From assembly GCF_000153045.1 (NCBI RefSeq), contig NZ_CH724159.1, positions 125,357 to 189,356 of the forward strand: a stretch of DNA of 64,000 bases, in the 5' to 3' direction. Positions 7,466-15,015 of this stretch are shown here, piece by piece (the stretch's first letter is position 1; each line of letters begins with the position of its first letter). The DNA is from Synechococcus sp. WH 5701. Its GTDB lineage: Bacteria > Cyanobacteriota > Cyanobacteriia > PCC-6307 > Cyanobiaceae. The position numbers and the translations under genes were made by a program. The notes under the pieces were generated by a model. That model worked only from the letters and a program-made list of their open reading frames with translations, had not been told where the DNA came from and searched no databases.

Positions 7466-9088
7466 ATGCCACACGAGGCCATGACCGGCGGAAGACCATC
7501 CCATGTCGTCGTCATCGGAGCCGGATGGGCTGGTTGGGGCGCAGCCAAGGCACTCTGTGAAGCCGGTATTCGCGTCACCTTGATTGATGGGATGCCCGAT
7601 CCAACAGGCAGTCAACCAATCACAACCAAAAGCGGTAAACCTTTCGAGGCAGGCACCAGAGGTTTTTGGAAAGACTATCCCAACATCAATGCCCTAACCA
7701 ATGAACTCGGCGCTGGCGATATCTTCACTGACTTCACAACCAGTGCCTTCTGGTCGCCCGATGGGTTAGAAGCAACAGCGCCTGTTTTTGGAGACGCACC
7801 CCAATGGCCAAGTCCGCTTGGCCAGATGGTGGCAACAATCACCAACTTCACACGACTACCCATTCAAGACCGGCTCAGCATCGCAGGGCTTCTCTATACG
7901 ATGCTTGACCTTTATCGCAGCGACAAGATTTTCCAGCAGTACGACGATCTCGATGCGCAATCACTCTTTGTCAAGCTCGGCATTAGCGATCGGCTCATCA
8001 ATGAGTTCTTGCGCCCCACCTTGCTGGTTGGCTTGTTCAAGCCGCCCGAAGAGCTTTCGGCCGCGGTCACTATGGAGCTCCTCTATTACTACGCCTTGGC
8101 CCATCAAGACTCATTTGATGTCCGTTGGATCAAGTCGAAAAGCATCGCCGAACATCTGTTTGCGCCTCTGAGTCGAAGGCTGATCTCCCGCCATCATCTG
8201 CAGGTCCTTGGGGGAACGTTGGTGAGACGGGTGACTATGTCGTCTGACTCGCAGCGCGTCAGCTCGGTTGAGCTTATGAACGTGGCGACCAAATCAGTTC
8301 AGGTGATTGACGAGGTGGATGCTGTGGTCTTGGCCGTTGGTGCAAAAGGGCTCAAGTCTCTGATGGCTCAATCTCCTGAACTCAGCAAGGCAGCGCCAGA
8401 GCTTGTTGGCGCTGCTTCGCTTGGTTCCATCGATGTCGTGTCAGTACGTCTATGGCTGGATCGTTATGTTCCAATCGCTTACCCAGCCAACGTGTTTTCC
8501 CGCTTCGAATCACTGAAGGGCTCTGGGGGCACTTTTTTCATGCTGGATCAGCTGCACAAGGATGCGCAACAGGCTCTCTGGGGTGATGAGCAGCCCCAGG
8601 GCTCGGTGGTCGCCAGCGACTTCTACAACGCATCGGCTATCGCAGCGATGAGTGATCAAGAGATCATCGATCGGCTCACGCGTGACCTGCTCCCCATCGC
8701 TCATCCAGAATTCACCAATGCCAGGGTGGTTGATTCCGAGGTGCGGCGCTATCCAGGCTCGGTGTCGCTCTTTTCTCCGGGCAGTTTCAGAAAACGGCCA
8801 CCCTTGGAAACCTCAGTGGAATCGATCGTCTGCGCTGGCGACTGGGTGCGGATGGGCGACAAAGAACATGGAGCCAAGGGTTTGTGTCAGGAACGAGCCT
8901 ATGTGTGCGGGCTGGAGGCAGGAAACTCCCTGATCAGGCGCAAGATTGTCAACGGTGCCGATCACGCGCATCCCGTTCTCCCTATTCGGGCGGACGAGCC
9001 ACAAGTCGTTCTAGGCCGTGCTCTCAACAAGCTCGTGATGGATCCAATCGAAGCCCTTGGTCTGAAACTGCCGTGGTTCAACTCCTAA
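7466..9088 (+). CDS. FAD-dependent amine-oxidase/phytoene-desaturase-like oxidoreductase
   Basis: The 540-residue protein begins with a Rossmann FAD-binding motif VVVIGAGWAGWGAAKAL (about 14-30) and ends with the second FAD contact SIVCAGDWVRMGDKEHGAKG (about 450-470), as in carotenoid desaturases and related amine oxidases that act on isoprenoid or aromatic substrates. Length and layout fit the desaturase-like branch in cyanobacteria; the exact substrate is unknown. An alternative ATG lies five codons later. ISc has inserted at its stop codon: the CTAA target duplication supplies the TAA, so the protein is intact. Confidence 0.8.
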   Translation: MPHEAMTGGRPSHVVVIGAGWAGWGAAKALCEAGIRVTLIDGMPDPTGSQPITTKSGKPFEAGTRGFWKDYPNINALTNELGAGDIFTDFTTSAFWSPDGLEATAPVFGDAPQWPSPLGQMVATITNFTRLPIQDRLSIAGLLYTMLDLYRSDKIFQQYDDLDAQSLFVKLGISDRLINEFLRPTLLVGLFKPPEELSAAVTMELLYYYALAHQDSFDVRWIKSKSIAEHLFAPLSRRLISRHHLQVLGGTLVRRVTMSSDSQRVSSVELMNVATKSVQVIDEVDAVVLAVGAKGLKSLMAQSPELSKAAPELVGAASLGSIDVVSVRLWLDRYVPIAYPANVFSRFESLKGSGGTFFMLDQLHKDAQQALWGDEQPQGSVVASDFYNASAIAAMSDQEIIDRLTRDLLPIAHPEFTNARVVDSEVRRYPGSVSLFSPGSFRKRPPLETSVESIVCAGDWVRMGDKEHGAKGLCQERAYVCGLEAGNSLIRRKIVNGADHAHPVLPIRADEPQVVLGRALNKLVMDPIEALGLKLPWFNS

Positions 9089-10447
9089 GAGTTCGCTGAA
9101 AAACCCCGCCGCCTCTGCGAAAATGGGGCAACTGCACCAGTAGTGATGCGAGGCCAACAGGAGCGCAGCGGCTCCTTGTTCTCCTACGTCTCGATTGAGG
9201 AACGGATCCCGAGCAGCCATCCACTACGGCGGATCCGCAAGCTGGCGGACCAGGCTCTTGATCGGCTCAATCCCACTTTCTGCAGGCTGTACGCCTCAGA
9301 AGGACGCCCATCGGTGCCGCCGGAGCAACTGCTGCTGGCCTCGCTGCTGCAGGCGTTCTATGGGATCCGCTCCGAGAGGCTGCTGCTGGAGCAGCTCCAC
9401 TACAACCTGCTGTTCCGCTGGTTTGTGGGCCTCAGCCCCGACGATCCAATCTGGCACCCGACCACATTCACCAAAAACCGTGATCGGCTGCTCAATGACG
9501 ACGTCATGGGGCTGTTTCTGGAGAAGCTGATGGGAGCTCCGGAGGTCAAACCGCTGCTCAGTGACGACCACTTCTCCGTGGACGGCACGTTGCTACAGGC
9601 CTGGGCGTCACACGCCTCCCTGAAGCGGATCGATGGGCAGGAGGACCCTCCGCCTCCGCCAACAGGTCCTGGCGAAGGATTCGGTGCCCCCAAGGAGGGA
9701 AGGAAGCGAGCCAAGGGCGACTTTCGCGGCATCAAGCTCAGCAACGAGACCCACCGCTCCAGCACGGATCCAGAGGCCTTGCTGGCCCGGAAGTCCAATG
9801 CCCATCCAGCGCAGTTGAGCTATCGCGGTCATGTGCTCATGGAGAACCGCCACGACCTGATCGTCGATTGCCGCGTCACCAAGGCCACGGGCACCGGTGA
9901 GCGGGATGCCGCCCAGGGGATGGCAGCAGACAGTGCCGGTGCTCACCAGAAGACCATCGGCGCCGACAAGAACTACGACACGAAAGGTTTCGTGGCCGAG
10001 ATGCGGCGACTGGGCGTGACGCCCCACGTGGCGCAGAACACCGCCCGCAGCGGTGGCTCAGCGATCGATGCCCGCACCACCCGCCACGTGGGGTACGCCA
10101 AGTCGATCAATGCCCGCCGCGGCATCGAGAAGGTATTTGGCTGGATCAAGGCGTTCGGCGGGCTGCGCCAGTTCAAACTGCGCGGCCAGGAAAACGTGAG
10201 CGCTGTATTCGGTCTGCACGTGATCGCCTACAACCTGATCCGCCTGGGCAACCTGTTCAAGCCGGCACTGGAGGTGGCATGAACGGCTGGTTCCCCAGAG
10301 GTGTGCCCGTTTGGCAGGTCAAAAGCCTCGAAAACAGTCCAAAAGGGCGTCATCCAGCCCTCTGAATCGTCCTGAGCGCCAGATCAACAAGAAATCAGCT
10401 TTTGGCTGGGGAAAACGCGCTTGCCGCGCTGGTTTTTCCGCAAACTC
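9089..10447 (+). mobile_element. ISc (IS5 superfamily), complete
   Basis: The 1359-bp element has terminal inverted repeats starting GAGTTCGCTGAAAAACC on the left and, read inward, GAGTTTGCGGAAAAACC on the right. The 4-bp target duplication CTAA is present at 9085-9088 and 10448-10451. It carries one transposase gene plus about 165 bp of 3' non-coding DNA. A degraded relative of its left part lies at about 40822-41076. Confidence 0.9.
9143..10282 (+). CDS. Transposase of ISc
   Basis: The 379-residue DDE transposase has an N-terminal DUF772-type region (SYVSIEERIPSSHPLRRIR, QLLLASLLQAFYGIRSE), first catalytic Asp in DDHFSVDGTLLQAWAS (about residue 143), second Asp in IGADKNYDTKGFV (about 275) and the final Glu helix RGIEKVFGWIKAFGGLRQ (about 333). 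An insert of about 60 residues after the first Asp (Pro/Gly-rich, PPPPTGPGEGFG) is usual for this subgroup. The start ATG lies just inside the left repeat. The frame is intact. Confidence 0.9.
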   Translation: MMRGQQERSGSLFSYVSIEERIPSSHPLRRIRKLADQALDRLNPTFCRLYASEGRPSVPPEQLLLASLLQAFYGIRSERLLLEQLHYNLLFRWFVGLSPDDPIWHPTTFTKNRDRLLNDDVMGLFLEKLMGAPEVKPLLSDDHFSVDGTLLQAWASHASLKRIDGQEDPPPPPTGPGEGFGAPKEGRKRAKGDFRGIKLSNETHRSSTDPEALLARKSNAHPAQLSYRGHVLMENRHDLIVDCRVTKATGTGERDAAQGMAADSAGAHQKTIGADKNYDTKGFVAEMRRLGVTPHVAQNTARSGGSAIDARTTRHVGYAKSINARRGIEKVFGWIKAFGGLRQFKLRGQENVSAVFGLHVIAYNLIRLGNLFKPALEVA

Positions 10448-10618
10448 CTAACGAGTGCTGGACTGACGGCTGACCTCATTCAGGGCCCTCTCGCTGGGGG
10501 TGCCCCGCTCGTGCAGCAGCGGCTCGATGCGGAAGTTGAGGTCACTCACAATCATGTATTGCCGCCAGGGTTCCCGTGTCCACACCAGCAAGGTGAAGTT
10601 GAGCGCACTGTCGTCTGA
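10448..10618 (-). pseudogene. C-terminal remnant of an MscS-type channel gene
   Basis: In this frame DDSALNFTLLVWTREPW followed by YMIVSDLNFRIEPLLHERG matches the conserved DSALNF and SDLN...I motifs of the soluble domain of small mechanosensitive channels (MscS family). Only about 55 residues of this domain remain; the membrane domain is absent upstream and the usual PFPQRD ending is lost. The remnant starts at the ISc target site, so the element may have inserted close to or into it. The stretch 10619-10784 upstream contains no recognisable channel sequence. Confidence 0.55.
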
Positions 10619-10784
10619 CAGTGCTGATTCCCGGCAACTCGGGCACGGAGTCGGTGCTGCGGCTTGCGGTGTTCCGGGTTCTGGCGGTGCTGGTTTTGCC
10701 GGTGCTGCTCTTGCGCGTGCGGCGGCTGGTTCTGGTGGCCATGGCCTCACTGGGCTTACTGCGGCTCTTGCCAGCCCTGCTGCA

Positions 10785-10816
10785 AAGGCCCGGCCACCAA
10801 CCGGCAGCCGGGCCTT
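10785..10816 (-). terminator. Hairpin downstream of small gene 10828-11046
   Basis: AAGGCCCGG (10785-10793) and CCGGGCCTT (10808-10816) form a perfect 9-bp inverted repeat just after the stop of the minus-strand gene. It lacks a long T-run, so termination strength is uncertain. Confidence 0.6.
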
Positions 10817-10827
10817 AGCCCAACGGC

Positions 10828-11046
10828 TCAGCAGACCGAGACGGTGCAGCCGGGGGTGCCCTGGAGCTTGCGGGCAAAGGCGAACGCCTTCTCGGCAGGG
10901 ATCAGCCGCATCTTCTTGACGGGCTTGCCGCGGCGGCCCAAGAACGCGACCTCACAGGGGGTGGAGCCGAGCTTCTGGACTCCTGGCTGATGGCGGTGAA
11001 CCACAAGCAGGCGGACTTCGCAGACGGGGCCTTGGGGAGTGGCCAT
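10828..11046 (-). CDS. Small protein, paralogue of the one at 20708-20920
   Basis: From ATG 11046 the protein has 72 residues with the pattern CEVRLLVVH, CEVAFLGRRGKPVKK, LIPAEKAFAFARKL and CTVSVC. The protein at 20708-20920 has the matching pattern CPIRIISVH, RVLFLDREGN, VPREQALILA and EVRVL, with similar length, start (MA-A/T-P) and order, so they look like distant paralogues of an undescribed beta-rich family. The open frame runs further upstream, but that part is low-complexity. It is a single-gene unit: palindrome upstream (11095-11141), hairpin downstream (10785-10816). Function unknown. Confidence 0.55.
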   Translation of the reverse strand: MATPQGPVCEVRLLVVHRHQPGVQKLGSTPCEVAFLGRRGKPVKKMRLIPAEKAFAFARKLQGTPGCTVSVC

Positions 11047-11094
11047 GGCTGGGGTGGAGCAGAGAACACCGACCAGACGCCCCGCAGGCGCAGT

Positions 11095-11141
11095 GCTGGC
11101 CAGGGGCGAGCCCAGCGAGCCTCGCGTCAGCCCTGGCCAGC
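11095..11141. promoter_or_regulatory. Palindromic element PAL1 upstream of minus-strand gene
   Basis: GCTGGCCAGGG (11095-11105) and CCCTGGCCAGC (11131-11141) are a perfect 11-bp inverted repeat; inside, GCGAG (11106-11110) pairs with CTCGC (11121-11125). It lies 48 nt before the ATG at 11046. Similar elements precede five other minus-strand genes in this block (see PAL2-PAL6). Confidence 0.55.
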
Positions 11142-11320
11142 GCAAGCCGGAGGGGCATGCTGCGGAGGGGTTTCGCTTCGCCCAGCCAGCCACGCCCAAC
11201 TGGCCCTGCTGCAGATCCGTGCTGAGCATCCACCGCGCCCGAGCAGTGGAGCTGCTCCGCCAACCCTGGGATCGAGACACAGGCAAGGGGGCCGCAGCTG
11301 CAGCCCCCAACCCATGGCGC

Positions 11321-11656
11321 TCAGGCCATCTGCAGCTTCTGCACAGACAGTGGCTGGCGCTGCAGCTCGAGCTCACAGCGCTGCATCAGCTCCTGCTCGG
11401 CCAGGAGCCGCTCATCCAGCTCATCCACTCGCGCCAGACACTGTTGGATCGCGGGGATCACCTCCTCCTCCAGCAGGGTGATTTCCTCTTCTCCATAGGG
11501 CTGCTCGATCCAGGTGCGGCGCAGCGGCAGCCCACGACGACGCAGCAGGATCTCCTCCACCGAGCGCAGCGTGGATTCGAGCAGCAGGAACGGATCTTCT
11601 TCTGGCCTGCAGAACGGGGAGGTGGCAGCGGAACTGCCTGCAGAGAGCGTGGCCAT
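11321..11656 (-). CDS. Helical/coiled-coil hypothetical protein
   Basis: The 111-residue protein is dominated by Leu/Glu/Gln/Arg helices (LESTLRSVEEILLRRRG, EEEVIPAIQQCLARVDELDERLLAEQEL), which predicts a coiled coil. No family is recognised. It belongs to the minus-strand group lying between the scaffold-like and capsid-like plus-strand genes. Reading-frame quality (sensible amphipathic helices to the end) supports real coding; the first 15 residues may be excess. Confidence 0.5.
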   Translation of the reverse strand: MATLSAGSSAATSPFCRPEEDPFLLLESTLRSVEEILLRRRGLPLRRTWIEQPYGEEEITLLEEEVIPAIQQCLARVDELDERLLAEQELMQRCELELQRQPLSVQKLQMA

Positions 11657-11719
11657 GACGATCGGCGCCAGGTGTGGCGCAGCGATGGGACCGATCCCAG
11701 CGGAGGCCCGACCGCAGGA

Positions 11720-11741
11720 GGGCCTCAGACTGGAGAGGCCC
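11720..11741 (-). terminator. Hairpin downstream of the holin-like gene
   Basis: GGGCCTC (11720-11726) and GAGGCCC (11735-11741) form a 7-bp inverted repeat with an 8-nt loop, 30 bp after the stop of the minus-strand gene at 11771. There is no clear T-run. Confidence 0.45.
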
Positions 11742-11770
11742 GGAGCAAGCCCTCCTCCCGCTCCCAGGCG

Positions 11771-12052
11771 TTACCGGTCCATGCGCGTGAGCGCTGCTCC
11801 ACCCAGCAAAGCCAGCAGCAGCTTGAGGGTGGAATCAAAGCCGCCCTGCAGCTGCTCCAGCGTGCCGGGGCAGATCTGCCCGATCGATCGCCCTTCCAGC
11901 GCCCGCTGGCCGCAGACCCCAGCGGCGAGGGAATAGATCAGCAGCTGGGTGCCGATCACCACCGCCAGGATCTTGAACACAAACCGCTCACGGTCGAACG
12001 GCGGCTTGGGCGGTCGGCCCCCAGCCGGTGGCAGCACCAGCCTCGTCGTCAC
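11771..12052 (-). CDS. Small membrane protein, holin-like, coupled to L,D-transpeptidase
   Basis: The chosen GTG start (12052) overlaps the stop of the preceding transpeptidase gene (GTGA), giving translational coupling. The roughly 93-residue protein has a Pro-rich basic N-terminus, a first hydrophobic helix (FVFKILAVVIGTQLLIYSL, about 29-47), a short polar loop with two Cys, and a second helix (LKLLLALLGGAAL, about 75-88) ending in RMDR. Two helices, small size and coupling to a cell-wall enzyme without signal peptide resemble a phage lysis pair, so a holin role is plausible but unproven. The longer in-frame extension to 12145 lies within the upstream gene. Confidence 0.55.
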   Translation of the reverse strand: MTTRLVLPPAGGRPPKPPFDRERFVFKILAVVIGTQLLIYSLAAGVCGQRALEGRSIGQICPGTLEQLQGGFDSTLKLLLALLGGAALTRMDR

Positions 12053-12792
12053 TTTTTTTCCTGGAACACCCCCACATAGACGGTGCCCTGCCGGTAGAGG
12101 GGCAGCACCTTGTCGCGCAGATCGGCGTTGTGCAGGCGTACGCAACCGAGGGTGGGGTGCAGGGGCTGCTGCGCTGCCCAGGCCCCGGGCCAGCCGCAGG
12201 CCGATCCACCGCCGTGGAGCATGATCCCGGCCCGGCCATGGGACACCTCCTGGCCCTCCAGCTCCTCCATGTCGAAGGAGTACCAGCCGTAGGCCATGGC
12301 TGTGTCGGAGCAGGGCGGGTTGGGGTTCTGCTCGTAGTCCGCGTAGAGCTGGCCGAGCTTGTAAAGGCCGGGCGGGGTGTCGGTATTGGCGCGGCTCCAG
12401 TCGGTATCCGCCCCCTGGCCGCGGGCCAGGCAGGGGATCTTCCAGAGGAACTGGCCGGTGTGGTCGTAGGCCTCCATGTCCTCATCCCGGTCATTCACCA
12501 GCAGGTAGGAATCCCCGGGCTGGACGGGGGCTGCCAGCTGCGGGCCGGCCATGCCGGCTTCCTCTGAACCGCGGGGATCGAGGCCGCCGCTGGGGACTGC
12601 CGGCGCCGGGGGCGCGGCAGGTTTCTGGCTGAAGGTGAGCGCCCAGGGGGCGTGCTCATCGAGGACGGCCTCGCTGCCGGGCAGTGCAGCGATCGCGGCA
12701 TGAAGGGTCCAGACGCCGGAGACCTGCTGGGGTTCACCGCGAAAGGCTTCAAAGCGGTCCTGGAACCGCTCGGGGGTCATGGGGCTGGCCAT
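12049..12792 (-). CDS. L,D-transpeptidase (YkuD)-domain protein without signal peptide
   Basis: The C-terminal half (about residues 100-247) is a YkuD catalytic domain: SYLLVNDRDEDMEAYD start, PPGLYKLG, IMLHGGG with the conserved His, and TLGCVRLHNADLRD with the catalytic Cys. This family makes or cleaves 3-3 peptide bonds in peptidoglycan. The N-terminal 60 residues are a separate small domain of unknown type, then a Pro/Ala linker. No Sec signal is visible from any candidate start (12852, 12792, 12780). Coupled with the two-helix membrane protein downstream, it may be a lysis or virion enzyme; a toxin of the Tlde1 kind is an alternative. Confidence 0.75.
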   Translation of the reverse strand: MASPMTPERFQDRFEAFRGEPQQVSGVWTLHAAIAALPGSEAVLDEHAPWALTFSQKPAAPPAPAVPSGGLDPRGSEEAGMAGPQLAAPVQPGDSYLLVNDRDEDMEAYDHTGQFLWKIPCLARGQGADTDWSRANTDTPPGLYKLGQLYADYEQNPNPPCSDTAMAYGWYSFDMEELEGQEVSHGRAGIMLHGGGSACGWPGAWAAQQPLHPTLGCVRLHNADLRDKVLPLYRQGTVYVGVFQEKK

Positions 12793-12860
12793 GGGCGTGG
12801 TGCTGCTGAGCCCTGTTGCCAGTGCTGGCTTTGGGCCGCCGGCGGCAGTCAAAAGAGAGC

Positions 12861-12880
12861 GCCCCAGCCGCAGCCGGGGC
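12861..12880 (-). terminator. Intrinsic terminator of small gene 12888-13085
   Basis: GCCCC (12861-12865) and GGGGC (12876-12880), with further GC pairing inside, form a hairpin 8 bp after the minus-strand stop. On that strand the hairpin is followed by GCTCTCTTTT, a T-rich tract. Confidence 0.6.
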
Positions 12881-12887
12881 CGCCCCC

Positions 12888-13085
12888 TCAGAAGGGCAGC
12901 TCGCTTTCGGGGAAGGAGCTCACCCGGTGAGGATTGAGGAGCTGGCGCTCAAAGAGCAGATCAGCGCAGAGCCGCTCCAGCCGCTCCAGAGGAGCAGGGC
13001 GGTGGGCCGATGCCTCTTCCCAGAGAAGCTCCAGGGTGCGGGAGCTCAGGAGCTGGAAGGCGCGGATCCGGGATGCGGAAGCCAT
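12888..13085 (-). CDS. 65-residue helical hypothetical protein
   Basis: The protein starts MASASRIRAFQLLSSRTLELL and contains LERLERLCADLLFERQLLNP, so it is mainly helical. It has its own terminator (12861-12880) and an upstream palindrome (13115-13210), so it is a single-gene unit. A degraded copy of its first 18 codons lies at 14545-14602 beyond the Fic gene, which supports that the frame is real and has been duplicated. No family is recognised. Confidence 0.55.
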   Translation of the reverse strand: MASASRIRAFQLLSSRTLELLWEEASAHRPAPLERLERLCADLLFERQLLNPHRVSSFPESELPF

Positions 13086-13114
13086 GGCAGGCGTAGCGAA
13101 GACCCCGAAGCACG

Positions 13115-13210
13115 CCGGGCGGGGTCAAGGGGCAGCCACCGCTGCAATGCGGAGCGCAGCGAGGCCATCGAACAAGTCGGCGGACTCGCGCAGCCCTTGA
13201 GGCCGCCCGG
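13115..13210. promoter_or_regulatory. Palindromic element PAL2
   Basis: CCGGGCGG (13115-13122), two unpaired G, then TCAAGGG (13125-13131) on the left mirror CCCTTGA (13194-13200), two G, then CCGCCCGG (13203-13210) on the right. The 62-nt interior contains GCGGAGCGCAGCGAG. It lies 29 nt before the ATG at 13085. Confidence 0.55.
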
Positions 13211-13319
13211 ACCATGAGGAGGGCTGCGCGTAGCCGATCCACTGAGCGCCGGTGGGGAAGATCTGCACCCTGCCGAGCGATTCGAGCGCATGCCCCCAGC
13301 CACCGCGGCGGCGGCCATG

Positions 13320-13363
13320 AAGCGATTACCTGCCACTAACCGCTTCATTGGATGAAGCGATTA
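13320..13363. promoter_or_regulatory. Three-half-site operator upstream of fic
   Basis: AAGCGATTA occurs at 13320-13328 and again at 13355-13363, and its one-mismatch complement TAACCGCTT lies between them at 13337-13345. The last site ends 10 bp before the fic ATG. Since the Fic protein ends in a winged-helix-like domain, these may be autoregulatory binding sites. Confidence 0.6.
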
Positions 13364-13373
13364 GGCTGTGGTG

Positions 13374-14537
13374 ATGGTTTCATCCTGGATCTGGCAGCAG
13401 CCGGACTGGCCCCAGTTCCGCTGGAAGGGCTCCGCTCTGGAGCCGCTGCTGGAGCAGGCCCGCGCTGCACGCCAGGAGCTGCTGAGCCGGTTGGAGACGC
13501 TGGAGCCCCCGCTCGATCGCGAGGCGATCTCCGCCTTGCTGGGCCGGGAGAGCCTGGGCACGGCCGCCATCGAAGGCGAGCTGCTGGATCCCGGCCAGGT
13601 GCGCTCCTCAATCGCGCGCCGACTGCGCCTTCCCCTGGCCGAGGGGCAGCCGGCCACCAGCGCCCAGGTGGAGGGCCTGCTGGATGTGTTGCTGGAAGCC
13701 ACCAGCAGCCTGGAGGCTCCCCTCACCCTGGCCACGCTGAACCACTGGCATCGGCGCCTGTTTGCCGCTGGCCCCGATGACCTGCGCGCCATTCGGATCG
13801 GTGAACTGCGCGATGAAGCCCCGATGCAGGTGCTCTCCGTCGCCATCGGCCGTGAGCGCCTGCACTTTGAAGCGCCGCCCCGTGATCAGCTCGAGAGGCA
13901 GCTGGAGGCCTTCCTGGACTGGATCGCCTCCCCGCCAGCGCAGCTGGACGGGCTGTTGCGCGCCGGCCTGGCCCACCTCTGGTTTCTCACCCTCCACCCC
14001 TATGAAGACGGCAATGGCCGCCTGGCCCGTGCCATCACCGACCGGCTTCTGGCCCAGGACTGCAGGGCCCAGGCCCACCAGGAGTTGTCTGGCCGAGCCC
14101 TGGGCATCTCCGCCCAGATCCTGCGGGAGCGGGAGAGGTACTACACGGTGCTGGAGCGCTGCCAGCGGGGATATCTCGATGTCACGGGCTGGCTGAGCTG
14201 GTTCCTGGAGCAGCTCACGGCAGCAGCGGCCACCAATGGCGCCGTGATCGATGCGGTGCGGCGCAAGGCGGCCTTCTGGTGGAGCCACCGGCACAGCGGT
14301 TTCAACAGCCGCCAGCAGAAGCTGCTCAATCGCTTGCTGGATGCCGAACCGGAGGGGTTCACGGGCGGCATGACCCTGCGCAAGGCCATCAGCCTCACCA
14401 AGGTGAGCCGCGCCACGGCCTGGCGCGATCTGGCCGAGCTGGTGGAGCAACAAGCGATCGAGCCGATCGGCGAAGGCCGCAGCCGCGCCTATCACATCCA
14501 TTGGCCAGGCGCGCCGCTACCAGTGGATGGCGGGTGA
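13374..14537 (+). CDS. Fic-domain adenylyltransferase with DUF4172 N-terminus and DNA-binding tail
   Basis: The roughly 387-residue protein has an N-terminal DUF4172-like domain (WIWQQPDWPQFRW), an autoinhibitory-type helix with the S/TxxxEG signature (TAAIEGELL, about 60), the Fic core with the complete motif HPYEDGNGRLAR (about 205-216) and a C-terminal winged-helix region (LRKAISLTKVSRATAW...LVEQQAIEPI, about 330-375). Fic enzymes transfer AMP from ATP to protein hydroxyl groups; the intact HPxxxGNGR motif predicts activity. GTG codons at 13368 and 13371 are alternative starts. The repeats just upstream suggest self-regulation. The gene sits between a small orphan gene and a toxin-antitoxin pair. 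Confidence 0.88.
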   Translation: MVSSWIWQQPDWPQFRWKGSALEPLLEQARAARQELLSRLETLEPPLDREAISALLGRESLGTAAIEGELLDPGQVRSSIARRLRLPLAEGQPATSAQVEGLLDVLLEATSSLEAPLTLATLNHWHRRLFAAGPDDLRAIRIGELRDEAPMQVLSVAIGRERLHFEAPPRDQLERQLEAFLDWIASPPAQLDGLLRAGLAHLWFLTLHPYEDGNGRLARAITDRLLAQDCRAQAHQELSGRALGISAQILRERERYYTVLERCQRGYLDVTGWLSWFLEQLTAAAATNGAVIDAVRRKAAFWWSHRHSGFNSRQQKLLNRLLDAEPEGFTGGMTLRKAISLTKVSRATAWRDLAELVEQQAIEPIGEGRSRAYHIHWPGAPLPVDGG

Positions 14538-14544
14538 GCGGAGA

Positions 14545-14602
14545 ACCTCTCCAGGGTGCGGGAGCTCAGCCAGAGGGAGGCGCAGATCCGGCCTGCGGAA
14601 GC
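14545..14602 (-). pseudogene. Degraded copy of the start of gene 12888-13085
   Basis: Read on the minus strand this stretch gives ASAGRICASLWLSSRTLER, close to the start of the small protein at 12888-13085 (MASASRIRAFQLLSSRTLE). At DNA level both share CCAGGGTGCGGGAGCTCAG. The rest of the gene is missing. Confidence 0.55.
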
Positions 14603-14658
14603 AGACAAGGCGGATCGGGCAGGCAGGACGCGACCACTGCACCACCGTGCTGCAGGCA

Positions 14659-15015
14659 TCAGGCTTCTGCGTTGGCCTGCGGCCGGATCTCCACCCAGGG
14701 TTCACCGCTGCGCAACAGCTCCAGCGCTGGCAGCAGGGTCGTGCTCAACACCTGCTGCAGTGCGGCATTGCTGCTGTTCCCCAGCCGCAGCCAGATCACC
14801 TGGGGAGGAGGGCCCTGCTCATCCAGCAGGCGGATGAAGTCCCGGTCTTTGGTCATCACCACCGCCTCAGCGGCCCGTGCCTGGCGAAAGATCTCCGGAT
14901 CGCTGGCATCCCGCAACCCGATCTCCCGCACAGGGACGGCATCCACTCCCCATGGCTGCGCACCGATCCAGAGGGCCACGGCTGGCGGCAGCTGGGCATC
15001 CAGCCAGAGCCTCAT
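14659..15015 (-). CDS. DUF5615 PIN-like toxin
   Basis: The 118-residue protein begins MRLWLDAQLPPAVALWI and continues with VPVREIGLRDASDPEIF and AVVMTKDRDF, the conserved acidic positions of the DUF5615 branch of the PIN-like nuclease fold. The ATG overlaps the stop of the DUF433 gene (ATGA), the standard antitoxin-toxin arrangement. The predicted action is RNA cleavage when the antitoxin is lost; this is family-level inference. Confidence 0.85.
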   Translation of the reverse strand: MRLWLDAQLPPAVALWIGAQPWGVDAVPVREIGLRDASDPEIFRQARAAEAVVMTKDRDFIRLLDEQGPPPQVIWLRLGNSSNAALQQVLSTTLLPALELLRSGEPWVEIRPQANAEA

